Below, piece after piece: positions 10,341-20,177 of a stretch of DNA of 64,000 nt; positions within the stretch are counted from its first letter, which is position 1; every line of letters starts with the position of its first letter. This stretch comes from Stentor coeruleus. Lineage: Eukaryota > Ciliophora > Heterotrichea > Heterotrichida > Stentoridae. A program made the position numbers and the translations under genes. The stretch is from contig MPUH01000272.1 in the NCBI GenBank assembly GCA_001970955.1, positions 1 to 64,000 of the forward strand, given 5' to 3'. A model generated the notes under the pieces. That model saw only the letters and a program-made list of their open reading frames with translations, searched no databases and was not told where the DNA came from.

Positions 10341-10739
10341 AGATAATATGATTTTTTTTAAAGATTGTGAGGTAAGGTAGTTAAGAAAGGTGGATATAAG
10401 AGAAATTTATTGTAAAAATTAGGTTATGATATATAGGAATTTCATATGGGTTTAAATAAAGTGATGGAGTATAGAAAATCTTCCTAGACTAATCAAAAAA
10501 AATCTAAACATCATATCTTGTAATTCTAATAAAACCTTTTAATTTAGCCTAAAACCCAAACATAAAAGTCATATGTAAAAGTTAAAATTTATTATCTAAT
10601 CAACATAATTTATCATCGCAATCCAAAAAATCAAAATTTTCCTCTTCAAAAAAACTAATTTTTCTAACCATCATAATAATCTATATCATATATTTCATTC
10701 ATCTAAATAATCATATATTATAACCTAAGATAATAATAA
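10341..10739. other. Intergenic with G-rich to C-rich switch
   Basis: The first about 130 bases are C-poor; from about 10490 the plus strand becomes G-poor up to the next ATG. No gene or RNA seen. Confidence 0.4.
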
Positions 10740-11003
10740 ATGTCAAGCATAGAAAACCTAGACATCACAGTTAGTGAAACTTTTACTCAATTTGCTGTAG
10801 AAGTAGTCCAATACTCTTTTGGCTTTTTAGCTGTAGGGAAAATATTAAGACTCAAAGGATTTGGGTATCTTGGACTTGCTACAGGGACAATATTAGGGGT
10901 GGATAAAGCTCAAAAATATTGGCATAAAAGCATTTTGGATAGAGAAAAAATCCAATTCATTGAAATGATGATTATGCTGCAGAAATTAGAAAATAAGCAT
11001 TAA
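10740..11003 (+). CDS. Small 87-aa protein, Mic10-like candidate
   Basis: The protein has two short hydrophobic, glycine-containing segments, about residues 20-34 (VEVVQYSFGFLAVGK) and 42-56 (YLGLATGTILGVDKA), joined by a basic loop (ILRLKG). This resembles the MICOS subunit Mic10, which has two Gly-rich membrane segments forming a hairpin in the inner mitochondrial membrane. The GxGxGxG runs are weaker than in animal or yeast Mic10, so the call is tentative. The C-terminus is a charged helix. Clear leader, ATG start, TAA end. It may instead be an unrelated small membrane protein. Confidence 0.5.
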   Translation: MSSIENLDITVSETFTQFAVEVVQYSFGFLAVGKILRLKGFGYLGLATGTILGVDKAQKYWHKSILDREKIQFIEMMIMLQKLENKH

Positions 11004-11657
11004 GTAATAAGTTTATACTAAATTTTAATGGTATATTTTTATGTAGAGGTATCAGGATTTGAAATTTATAGCTCGAAAGATTTTATGTTTTAGGGTTTTT
11101 ATTGTAAATTTTTAGGGTAATTGTAATTGGTTTATATATTTTATATAAGGTATGATATGGATTTTGATTAAAAATACACTTAAGCATTTTTTTTGAAGTT
11201 TTTTAGGGTAGATATTAGAATATAAACTTTATGTTGTATTTTAATTTCCCTTTATGCTTTGGATTAGGTGAAAAAAAGACTTATTATGATTATACAAATA
11301 TAATACAAGGGAATTTAAAGATATAAAAAAAGTGTAAATCTTTTCATCTTAATCACCCACTTATCCAACTCCTCAAACTATAACTTTCTATAAAAAAAAC
11401 TCTTCAGCATCCTCCTTTCTTTTATCTAAAAAAAAATCCTCAAATTATAAAATCTCTCTACAATCAGTATAAAACTTTTAAAAACTAATTTTATCATTAC
11501 CATAATCCAAAAAACCATAATACATTCCAACTTTCCAATATAATTTTAACCTTCAACCAAACATATCACAAATCTTCCCACAAAAAAAAAAAAATACTCT
11601 CTCACCGACCTACTATTAAATCTTCATATCCCCATCTCCAAAACTCACATAAAAAAA
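11004..11657. other. Intergenic, sharp strand-composition switch
   Basis: To about 11340 the plus strand is C-poor (3' flank of the small gene). From there to SEC24 it is almost G-free with C-rich runs. No gene or RNA recognised. Confidence 0.45.
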
Positions 11658-13797
11658 ATGGAAGACACGATCTCAAACTACCTGCTAGTTACAACCTCGC
11701 GTCCTCCATCATCAAAATCAATCCAAGATGAAGCAAAACTTCCTTTCGCTTGTATTTTCAAGCCTTTTGCCCCAAATGAAGTAGAACTCTCATCATCTAA
11801 AGACATATCCTCAATCTCATCATCCCAATATCCAAACATCCAAATTCCTTTAGTATCTTTTCCAACAAAAGATGTTGTACGTTGTTATCAATGTAAAGGG
11901 TATATAAACTTATATTGTGAATTTTTAGAAAAAGGTTCACGTTGGGCTTGTAATCTATGCAGATATATAAATGAAGTCCCTGCTGAGTACTTTTCTAACC
12001 TTGATTCCTCAGGTAAACGTATAGATCTTCAAAAACGTCCTGAGCTTATATACAGTTCTTTAGATATTATCGCCCCTGAGTCTTATATGAATCGTCCACC
12101 TATGCCTTGTGTGTATTTATTCCTCATTGATTTATCGATAAAAGCTCAGGAAAATGAGTTTATATCTTTGGTTTTAGCAACTATCACAGACCTTATAAGC
12201 GCAAAAGCACTTTTAGGATACCCAAGGACTGAAGTAGCTTTGTTGTTTTTTGATAAAAGCGTACATTTTGTTAGCCTTGGCTCAGAATTCCCTGTTATTT
12301 ATACTGAAACTGAGTCTAATGATATTTTTCTTCCAGTGCCTGCTGATAGATTACTTGTATCGATTGAGGATATAGAGGATAAACTTTTGAAGGTTTTAGA
12401 ATTGTCTAAAGAATTAGTTGGGGTACCTTATTCGACTTGTTATAGGACAGCATTAAAAGCGGCTGGGCTGATTTTGCAGAACCAGGGAGGGAAGATTGTG
12501 AGTTTTGTTGGAGAAATGCTTGGAGAAAATGCACACCCGCTACAATGCACGCTAGTTAACAAAGACTTGTTTTATAGCAATATGAGTAAAGAGTTGGCTT
12601 ATTGGAATATATCTTTGACGCAGTTTATTAAAACAACACAGTATTGCAATTTGCAGGGACTTTGTGAACTCAGTCAGTATAATGGAGGTAGTGTTTATTT
12701 TTACCCACATTTTAATAGTAGAGTATCAGCTGAAAAGCTCCGCAGCGAAATTGTCTACTCCTTAACCTGCCTTACTGCCTGGGAAAGCACTGTGAAATTC
12801 AGGCACAGCAGCGAGTGGGTCATCACAAACCAATTCGGGAACTTCTGCGAAAGAAACGAAGGTCTTCTAGGTATGCCAGTTTACACCTACCCAAACTCAA
12901 TAGTCTACGAGCTTTCCCCTCGTTCCGTATCCTTCAAAGATCTCTACCTACAATCAGCAATGCTCTACACATCCTGCGATGGAGAAAAAAAGCTACGAAT
13001 CCACAATCTCCGTCTAATCACAAGCGATTTCCCCAAAGACATCCTAGAAAACGCAAACTGTGACGCTTTAGTAAACCTCATAACAAAAAAAGCTTTAAAA
13101 CACATGATAACAACAGATAAAGCAGAAGAAGGTGGTTTATACCTGGAATCAAATTGTAAACAAATAATCAAAGAATGTTATCGTGTATGGGGTAAACAAC
13201 CTGAAAAACTCGAATTTTTCTGTGCAAGTATCTTAGGCTTACTAAAACACCCAATTTTTATCAGTAAAAGCTATGGCTGTAACTTCTAAACAGACAATAT
13301 CAATATGGATTTATTTTTTTATTACAAATATTTATTCGAAAGTTTATCTAGTGAAGCAACAGGAATATTAAGTTACCCACGCTTATACCCTGTACATACT
13401 AGTTATGATACTGTTTTAAATTTAACATATAAAAGCTTAGAAACAATAGGAGCATATTTACTTGATACAGGAATTGAGATGTTTTTGTGGGTAGGTAAGA
13501 TTTATTTATGGCTCAGAAGCAAGTCCACAGTTATTAGAAGAATTATTTAACAATCCAAAAGCAAATACTCATTATGTTTATAATCATGGGCAATTAATGC
13601 ATGAACCAACTTTAGAGTTTATACAGGGATTAAGACTTTCTTGTGGACTTTATCAGAACCTTTTAGTTATGATGAGTGGGGATAATAGAGAACAACAGTA
13701 AGAAATATATAGTTTTTTTAGTAAACTTGTTGAAGATCCAACTATTGTTAAGCTCACATATGAAGAGTTTTATAGTAAAATGATTAGCCTAGGGTAG
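11658..13797 (+). CDS. SEC24: SEC24, COPII cargo-adaptor subunit (697 aa, three small introns)
   Basis: Sec24 pairs with Sec23 in the COPII inner coat at ER exit sites and binds cargo. The zinc finger is near residue 75 (VRCYQCKGYINLYCEF, then RWACNLCRYINEVP). It is followed by the trunk hallmark RPELIYSSLDIIAPESYM and, at the C-terminus, the gelsolin-like end YPRLYPVH, GAYLLDTGIEMFLWVG, EFIQGLRLSCGLYQNLLVM. Introns at 13279-13293 (gtaacttctaaacag) and 13698-13712 (gtaagaaatatatag) are each 15 nt. A third lies at 13495 and is unusual (see its own entry). Short N-terminus before the zinc finger compared with animal paralogues. Ends in TAG; convergent with the B-box gene 43 bp away. Confidence 0.95.
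13495..13510 (+). other. SEC24: SEC24 intron with unusual 3' end (GT-TG, 16 nt) or 22-nt GT-AG alternative
   Basis: Frame must shift by one between FLWVG and SEASPQLLEELF. Removing 16 nt from gtaag at 13495 to 13510 gives FLWVGSEASPQLL, which matches Sec24 family spacing and keeps the conserved Gly, but the intron would end in TG. The nearest AG in the right phase is at 13516, a 22-nt intron that gives FLWVEASPQLL and loses two residues. Sequencing error in the acceptor is also possible. Confidence 0.5.
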
Positions 13798-13840
13798 TTA
13801 GAGATTTTGAGATATTTATATTAGATATAAGGATTTAACA

Positions 13841-14299
13841 TTAAATTGGAGATATGAGTTTATGAGGACGTCGACCTATCTGTTTTTCTCCATGAAAAGA
13901 TAGGAAACATGTCATACAGTATTTTTTACCTAAACAACTTGAGCAATGGCCTGTTGCTGGATGATGACAATATGAACATATAAAACCAGGTTGAAGACCT
14001 AAGGTTTCAATTGGGGTTAAAGAGGAATTTGTTGTTACTCGGCTTATATTTTCTGAGCTTTCAAAACAAGGTTGGAGTTTTAATAGTTGGAATTCTGAAT
14101 TTTCTACAGGAGAAAGGTCGGATAATGTTGGGGAATATGCTGCGGAAGGACTGTTTATAGAATCTAGAATGGATATTTGAGGATCTTTAGGCTTTGGGGG
14201 TATGGCTATGGTTAGTTTCTTTGTACAGCAGGATGGCAATAGATAATCAAGCCAATACATGCTTAATATTATACATGAGAATATGAAGTTTATATACAA
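13841..14299 (-). CDS. Membrane-anchored protein with a C-terminal B-box-like zinc finger
   Basis: The 152-aa protein starts with a hydrophobic segment (residues 3-22, INFIFSCIILSMYWLDYLL) followed by SCCTKK, so it may be membrane-anchored or, if translation starts at the second Met, only peripherally attached. The middle is low-complexity and Ser/Pro-rich. The C-terminus holds CSYCHHPATGHCSSC, then YCMTCFLSFH, a Cys/His spacing like a B-box type zinc finger. Such fingers mediate protein contacts. No RING or coiled coil is present. Convergent with SEC24. Function not assignable. Confidence 0.6.
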   Translation of the reverse strand: MYINFIFSCIILSMYWLDYLLPSCCTKKLTIAIPPKPKDPQISILDSINSPSAAYSPTLSDLSPVENSEFQLLKLQPCFESSENISRVTTNSSLTPIETLGLQPGFICSYCHHPATGHCSSCLGKKYCMTCFLSFHGEKQIGRRPHKLISPI

Positions 14300-15094
14300 T
14301 AATCATAAATATACTTTAATAGGTATTTAAATACTATCAATCTCCAAACTATTCCTTTAATATCCTAAGTATATTCTCTTATCTTAGCCATCTTCCACCT
14401 TCCATTTCTATCTCATTAATTCACTTTACCTTTAAAGTGAATATTCCTCATAAATCAAACTCTTAAAAATTCATCAGGTTGTGTACTTCTTGCTAAGAAA
14501 AACTTATAAGAAGATTTCTTATAATAATACTCAATGTATTATCGCTTCTTGCAAAAAGTGATGAGTTTTTAGTAGAATAAAACTGTGGTAAAATACTATC
14601 CTTAACCTTTTTATTATATAATAATCTCGATATCATATTTTTTTCTTAGCATATAATTTCTCAAATTCCCTTTCATTTCTAACTTTTCCTATACTAGCCA
14701 AACTCTTTTTGCTATTTCTTTATAATTTACCTTATATTTTTCATATAAAATTTCTGTGAAACATTCAACTATTGAAAATACTCTCTTAGTAAAATCCTAC
14801 AAAGCAAAAATTCCTATCATCTTAGTTAAAAACAAATAATTATCATATCAAAAGTATTTCCTTTCACAGCCATTCTAATAATCACTTTTATTATCATCCA
14901 TTTCATTCTTAAAACATTTTTTTCATTTGATTCTTTATACTATCATAGTTATTTACATTAGATTATCATATATTTTATTTAAGTAGATATTGAAAAAACT
15001 ATATTTATACGAAAAAATATTCTTTTCTCTACAAAAAAAAAAAAGATAACTTTGGTGATATTCAATCATTTCCTAATGAAATGGTAATTTTAAA
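14300..15094. other. Intergenic, about 0.8 kb
   Basis: Upstream flank of both the minus-strand B-box gene and the plus-strand SKP1 gene. A weak inverted match (aaaaattcatca near 14465 against tgatgagttttt near 14560) was seen but is too imperfect to call an element. Otherwise AT-rich, with nothing recognised. Confidence 0.4.
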
Positions 15095-15595
15095 ATGAGC
15101 GAAATAGTTTTAGTATCAAAAGAAGGGACGAAGTTTAACACTTCTTCACAATTCTCTGTACTTTCAGGTTTAGTTCATAATGTACTAGAAGATTATCATG
15201 AAAATGAAGATATCTCTGTGCCTTTTGTTACCACTGTTAACTTAGAAAGAATACTTGAATTTGCCAACCACCACAATTTCATAGTCCCACAGCCCCCAAA
15301 ACGTCCTGTAGCTTCACCTAACTTTAGAGACAGCATTCCTGACCCTTGGGATGCAGAATTCGTTGGAAGGTTTAATGAAGAACAACTAATCGAAATTATC
15401 TTGGCTGCTAATTACTTAGATATGAAATGTTTGATGGACATATGCTTGGTTAAAATAGCCTGCACATTTAAAGATAAAGATATTGAAGCAGTTAGAAAAG
15501 AGTATGGGATAATCGAAGAGTTTACTCCTGAAATCGAAGAAAAATTGAAGACTGATTACCCTTGGGCTTTAGAAGCAGATGCTGAAGAACAATAG
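15095..15595 (+). CDS. SKP1: SKP1, SCF ubiquitin-ligase adaptor
   Basis: SKP1 links F-box proteins to the cullin CUL1. The 166-aa protein has the BTB/POZ-like N-terminal half (VLVSKEGTKFNTSSQFSVLS) and the family hallmark PFVTTVNLERILEFANHH. The C-terminal half matches the F-box-binding helices: DPWDAEFVGRFNEEQLIEII, then LAANYLDMKCLMDIC. The usual ending ENPWAFE appears here as KTDYPWALEADAEEQ. Length and domain order are normal; no intron. The ATG follows an AT-rich, G-poor leader. Confidence 0.97.
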   Translation: MSEIVLVSKEGTKFNTSSQFSVLSGLVHNVLEDYHENEDISVPFVTTVNLERILEFANHHNFIVPQPPKRPVASPNFRDSIPDPWDAEFVGRFNEEQLIEIILAANYLDMKCLMDICLVKIACTFKDKDIEAVRKEYGIIEEFTPEIEEKLKTDYPWALEADAEEQ

Positions 15596-16206
15596 GTTTC
15601 TAATAATTTTATATGAAAAAGCAGGGGTTTATTACTTTTTTTGTAAGATTTTATATGATATTTAGGGGCTTTTTGGATGTGGAATAGTATTTTGAGTTAA
15701 AGTTATTGATTTTTTGAATTGTGAGGATTATGGAATTGTTTGTTAGGAAGTTTATTTTTTGGAAGAAGAATTTTATGGGGAATAAACTTTTGATGTTGAT
15801 TTTTGGATAGGGTGTTTTGGTTGTTGATATAAAATAGTTTCGATGAATTGCTTATGAATATAAAAGGTCACTTCCTGTAGGACCATAATAAAATATGTAA
15901 ATATTATTTACAAATACTACATAGTTTTAGATAATTAAATAATATACACAAGCTAATCTACAAAAATCCAAAAAAAAATAATATTTCACAGCACCTTCAA
16001 ACCGAAAATCATCAAATCATAAAATCTTAATCTACCCTAAAAAAAATTCTTATCTTTTCACAAAAAATCCTAACTTATTTCCAAAACCCAACCAAACTCT
16101 CCAACTTCAATCATAACCCAAAAAAAGCCTTATCCCCACCACATAAATATAAAAAATTCCAATACAATAAAAAAAAAACACACAAGTCTTTAAATACATA
16201 TAAAAA
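15596..16206. other. Intergenic with a clear G-rich to C-rich strand switch
   Basis: From 15596 to about 15880 the plus strand is nearly C-free and G/T-rich; from about 15950 to 16200 it is nearly G-free and A/C-rich. The change separates the SKP1 3' flank from the next gene's 5' flank. No gene or RNA seen. Confidence 0.5.
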
Positions 16207-17250
16207 ATGGGTTGTTGTGAGACTAAAAATAAGAATCTAATCATTGTCGAGGACAAAATCAAAGAATACATCGAGCAAGGTAATCTTAGCTCCTTAAGGT
16301 CAATACATGCTTTAATAACCAAATCCGATAAAGATTTTGATATAAATACTATCCTCTACCCAATCGATGAAACCTTATCAGTATGTCCTTTAGGTTTATC
16401 TTTATTATTAGGCCATGCAGATATTTTCAAAGCTATCCTCCAAGAAATGAATGGGGACTTTTCTCTAATGGAATCTCAATTCTCAGAAGCTGAGACATCA
16501 GGTCTTTCTATAATCTGTTTAAATAACTATCTTGTCCTCTTACAAGTCTATTTACCATTGTTTCTTAATAGCAAAAAAGAACAGAATCTCAGTCCTAAGA
16601 CCAAAAATACTAGGCAAACAATATATTTAGATGCTAAAGAAGAACTTGAACAAATTCTCCCTTGCACATATACACCAATTCAATTAGCTGTAGAAAATGG
16701 GCATATAAGCATAGTAAATCTTTTAAGGAGTTTTGTTTGTAGTCTAAATCTTATCCCATCAGAAATCGATTTAAACTATATAGAAGAAAATACAGGTAAC
16801 AATTCAGCTTTAATAGCTTGTAAAGAAAATGATTTTAAAATGATCAAATTTCTACACTGTCAATGCCAAGCTGATTTCAATATTGTGAATAATTTCTCAG
16901 AAAATGCAATTAATATATTGGCGATTGGCAGTAAAAATAAATGTGTAGAAACTTTCAAGTGTTTAGAGTATTTGATTGAAAAAATTCAGGTAGACTTGGT
17001 TTATAATTACCAAGAGACTTTGATGATGTTGGAAGAACCTGAAGCGCTAGGGTATTTTGAAAAGAAACTATGTGAAAATGGGATAAATGTCACGAAAAAG
17101 GACTTAGAATTGCAAGGGATGGTTAAACCTCAGAAGAAAACAGTTTGTGTAGCTAATGAAACAGGTAACAGGTTTACTTTTACAAGAATATTCCCTGAGC
17201 TAATAAAAACCCCTAAAGAAAGCATGTTAAGTTCCGACAATTTCGCTTAG
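16207..17250 (+). CDS. N-myristoylated ankyrin-repeat protein
   Basis: The 347-aa protein begins MGCCETKNK: Gly2 for N-myristoylation with Cys3 and Cys4 for palmitoylation, so membrane attachment is likely. Ankyrin-type helices follow, clearest at TPIQLAVENGHISIVNLLRS (about residues 158-177) and NSALIACKENDFKMIKFLHC; other units are degenerate. No catalytic domain is seen. The first six residues are the same as in the START-like protein at 36804 (MGCCET). Ends in TAG. A membrane-bound scaffold is the likely role. Confidence 0.8.
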   Translation: MGCCETKNKNLIIVEDKIKEYIEQGNLSSLRSIHALITKSDKDFDINTILYPIDETLSVCPLGLSLLLGHADIFKAILQEMNGDFSLMESQFSEAETSGLSIICLNNYLVLLQVYLPLFLNSKKEQNLSPKTKNTRQTIYLDAKEELEQILPCTYTPIQLAVENGHISIVNLLRSFVCSLNLIPSEIDLNYIEENTGNNSALIACKENDFKMIKFLHCQCQADFNIVNNFSENAINILAIGSKNKCVETFKCLEYLIEKIQVDLVYNYQETLMMLEEPEALGYFEKKLCENGINVTKKDLELQGMVKPQKKTVCVANETGNRFTFTRIFPELIKTPKESMLSSDNFA

Positions 17251-17348
17251 TTCTTATAAAGTTTACTTTTTCTATATTAAAACCGATTTTTCATATACAA
17301 ACTCACTTTTAAAACCTAATTTTTTCATTATATTTTCATATATATAAT

Positions 17349-18719
17349 ATGAATCCCCTTCTTACAAATCTTGTTCTTAATGAAGGTGGGTGTTTTAGAT
17401 GTGCTCTTAGATTTTCTGGAGAATTATCTTTAAATAACTACCTTTCAGTTACTTCTGATTACACATCTTTTCTAACTAAAACCCAACATCCTTGCACCAT
17501 ATGCTTAGGAATCCTAAACCCAAACTCATATCTTAACTATACTCATAATACAATTTTAGCATCGAATTATGAATTTAATGATTATAAATTCCAAGTTATC
17601 CTTCCACCTATAGTGTATTTAAGAAATGAATATATTTTAGGCAAATGCAAACTTTCTGGTATAAATCCTGTTAAGGTTATTGAGATTAAAGATGTGTTTA
17701 AATGGATGTTTTCTCCATCACTTGGTGTACTTTTGAATAAGAAGTTTAATGTTGATAGTGATTTTAGGGTTAATATTGATTTTGGGTGTTCTGATAGTGA
17801 GGAGGAGGTTAAGAGGTTTTATAATGAGTTTGGATGTAGGGTAAAAGAATCTTTACAGACGGTTTTTAAGTCGGTAAATCATGAAAGGCTGGTTGCGTGT
17901 TTTCCTATTGTCAAGAATTTTCTACCGGAAATTAAGGTGAGTTGTAGTTATGCTCCGGTTTATGTTGCTGGGAATTATATGAAATATTCAAGGAAAGTTA
18001 GTCAGACTCCTTGGAGTGTTGAAGGAAGTTCTGAAGTTATAGACTCAGTCCAGGACTGCTTATCACGACCACTAGTTGAAGCGTTTAAATCGTCAGGGTG
18101 TACCCTACATAGTTCTGTACAATCTATATAGGGAAGGGAAGATATCGATGTAAGAATGCTTGGCCGTGGTCGACCTTTTATCTTAGAAATTGCTGAATCA
18201 AAATCAGCTCTTAGTGGATTCAACAAAATAAACGACCTCCACAACATAATAAACTCTTCAAATGAATACGTAAAAGTAAGTCCTTTAAAAAAAGTTGGTA
18301 AAGATTACTTTGATGAAATTAGAAAAGGAGAAGAAGGCAAATTAAAAGTTTATTCTTGTATAGTTTGGAGCGAAAAATCAATTTCCCAGTCTGATATGGA
18401 TTATATAACTTCATTACCTGCTTTAGAATTACAACAAAAAACCCCAATACGAGTTATGCATAGGAGAAGCTTGAAAACAAGGCAAAAATTTATATTGAAA
18501 ATGCAGGCTTATTATATAAACCCACATTTTTTTCAACTTAGGTTGGTATCTTCAGCAGGAACTTATATTAAAGAGTTTGTCCATAGCGATTTTGGGAGAA
18601 CTACACCTTCAATTAATAAACTCCTTGGGTGTAAAACTGATATTTTGCAATTAGATGTTTTAGGGCTAGGATGGGATTTGGAGGAAGTAAAAGATTTATT
18701 GACTAGTGAGATTGAGTAG
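17349..18719 (+). CDS. PUS10: PUS10, tRNA pseudouridine synthase (451 aa, one 15-nt intron)
   Basis: Pus10 converts uridines 54/55 of tRNA to pseudouridine. The N-terminal half has the THUMP-like, zinc-binding region (CFRCALRF, then HPCTICLG) and YSRKVSQTPW. The 15-nt intron gtacaatctatatag at 18117-18131 joins SS to GREDIDVRMLGRGRPF, the catalytic loop; the Asp of GREDIDVR is the family's nucleophile. The C-terminal signature AGTYIKEFVHSDFGRT, then LGCKTDILQLDV, is intact. Full-length compared with archaeal and animal Pus10. Ends in TAG. Confidence 0.96.
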
Positions 18720-19174
18720 ATAGTAAAGATAATTCTTATAGGAGTTTTTGGTAATAAAAGTATGATTTTATTATAGAACCCGAACTTAAAACTTATTAAC
18801 TTATTGAATATTAAATATTAAATATATCTCCAGCTATGAAAATATAACAAAAATATGTATTTTAACACAAACTTCTCATATCAAAAAATTAACCAACAGT
18901 TACATCATTTAACGGTTTAAATCCAACATCTAAAAAATCCTCTTACCATAAACAACTCCTAAAACCCCATCATAAAACAATCAAATCCACTTATCCTAAC
19001 AAAACTCTTCAACCATCCCTTAAATTTTTTTCCAACTTCCACCTTAATCAATCAACCCCAAAAACAAAAATAAAAAATCTAACTAAAAACCTTCAAAAAA
19101 AAACCCCATTCTAAAACCTCACCCTAATCCTCTTACCCAAAAACCCCTTTTCTACTTTATCTAATAATAATATA
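18720..19174. other. Intergenic, C-rich leader
   Basis: AT-rich then strongly G-poor and C-rich up to the ATG at 19175, like other 5' flanks here. Nothing else seen. Confidence 0.4.
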
Positions 19175-20161
19175 ATGGAAGACCTTCATTACCATTTAGA
19201 ACAAGTAATATCAATATAGCTAGAAAAACAAGTCTCACATGTAAAATCAACCTTACGTCAAGAAACTAAAAGGTTTGAAAGACTAAATTCCCAACTCCAA
19301 CTAACCCGCCACCAACTAAGTGTCTATACTGAAGAAGCAAAAACTATCCAAGTCCAACTCGATAAAGTCCTCAATCAATTCACAAAAGAAGTTTGTTCTG
19401 ATCTTCGAATAATAAAAGCTCCAGTTTCTTGTTTACTTGAACTATGTGATAAACTTTTACTTATTCTTGATATAAAAGATCGTTCATGGAAAAGTTTCCG
19501 TAGTGTGTCAAAAAATTTCCCAGCTTTTAAAAACCTCATGATTTCTATTCAAAACGATCAACTTCCTGAAAATGTTATTAATGAAGTCCTCCCTTTGTGG
19601 AAATCTCAAGGCACTTTACGTTTAAAACTCAGTAAAATAAACAATGGGGCTTGTGTACTTTTAGATTGGATTTCTATGATTGTTGAATATAATTTGAAAT
19701 CAGAAATTATAGTCACATCAAAAAAACGTATCCCTGAATTAGAGAAGATGATAAAAAGTCAATCAAAAACTTTATCGGATTTGACATCAGAGTCTTTGAG
19801 TATAGAGGAACTTGTTAATAAAACTAAATCAAATTTGGAAGATGGGGAAATGGATTGTGATGATTGTTCGGAACTTAGTTTGACTAGTAAACCTTATGCT
19901 TTTGTTAAATCAGAACAGGATGAAAGGCAGATTTTCCATTCAACTGTGCATAGAGGAACAGCTTCAGGGGGGATAATGCAAAGTTCTTTTAAAATGTTTA
20001 GAGAAAATTCAGAACTTCAGACATTGTTTCCGAATTTTAACTCGGAGAACTTGTATGGAGAAGCTCCTGTTAATAAAAATGTTGAACTTGAAGATCCGAT
20101 TATTTATGAGGGTAAGACTGAGATGATTGGCTGTTGTAGGATGAGGTTTTTTTGTTTTTAA
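19175..20161 (+). CDS. Stand-alone dynein stalk with microtubule-binding domain (no motor)
   Basis: The ATG at 19175 opens a 323-aa protein once the 15-nt intron gtaatatcaatatag (19205-19219) is removed. Residues 11-70 form an antiparallel-type coiled coil. The block DLRIIKAPVSCLLELC (71-86) matches the dynein heavy-chain motif LKxNPPxxVxxVMEAVC at the stalk base of the microtubule-binding domain. SWKSFRSVSKNFPAFKNLM, LPENVINEV, LSKINNGACVLLDWISMIV and EYNL follow in family order, and a second coiled-coil arm starts at 175 (VTSKKRIPELEKMIKS). No AAA modules flank it. The tail is acidic and Ser-rich, ending in a Cys-rich GCCRMRFFCF that could be lipidated. The TBC gene starts 16 bp after its stop; one T fewer in the T7 run at 20147 would fuse the two. 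Confidence 0.75.
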
Positions 20162-20177
20162 GACTTTTAAGATAAGT

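Noticed and set aside
14465-14570. Inverted match (aaaaattcatca against tgatgagttttt) suggesting a MITE
   Set aside because: Only about 12 bases with mismatches, no target-site duplication, no internal structure.
20112-20145. 34-nt intron from gtaag to gag that would join the stalk and TBC frames
   Set aside because: Twice the length of every firm intron here and a poor acceptor; a T-run miscount is simpler.
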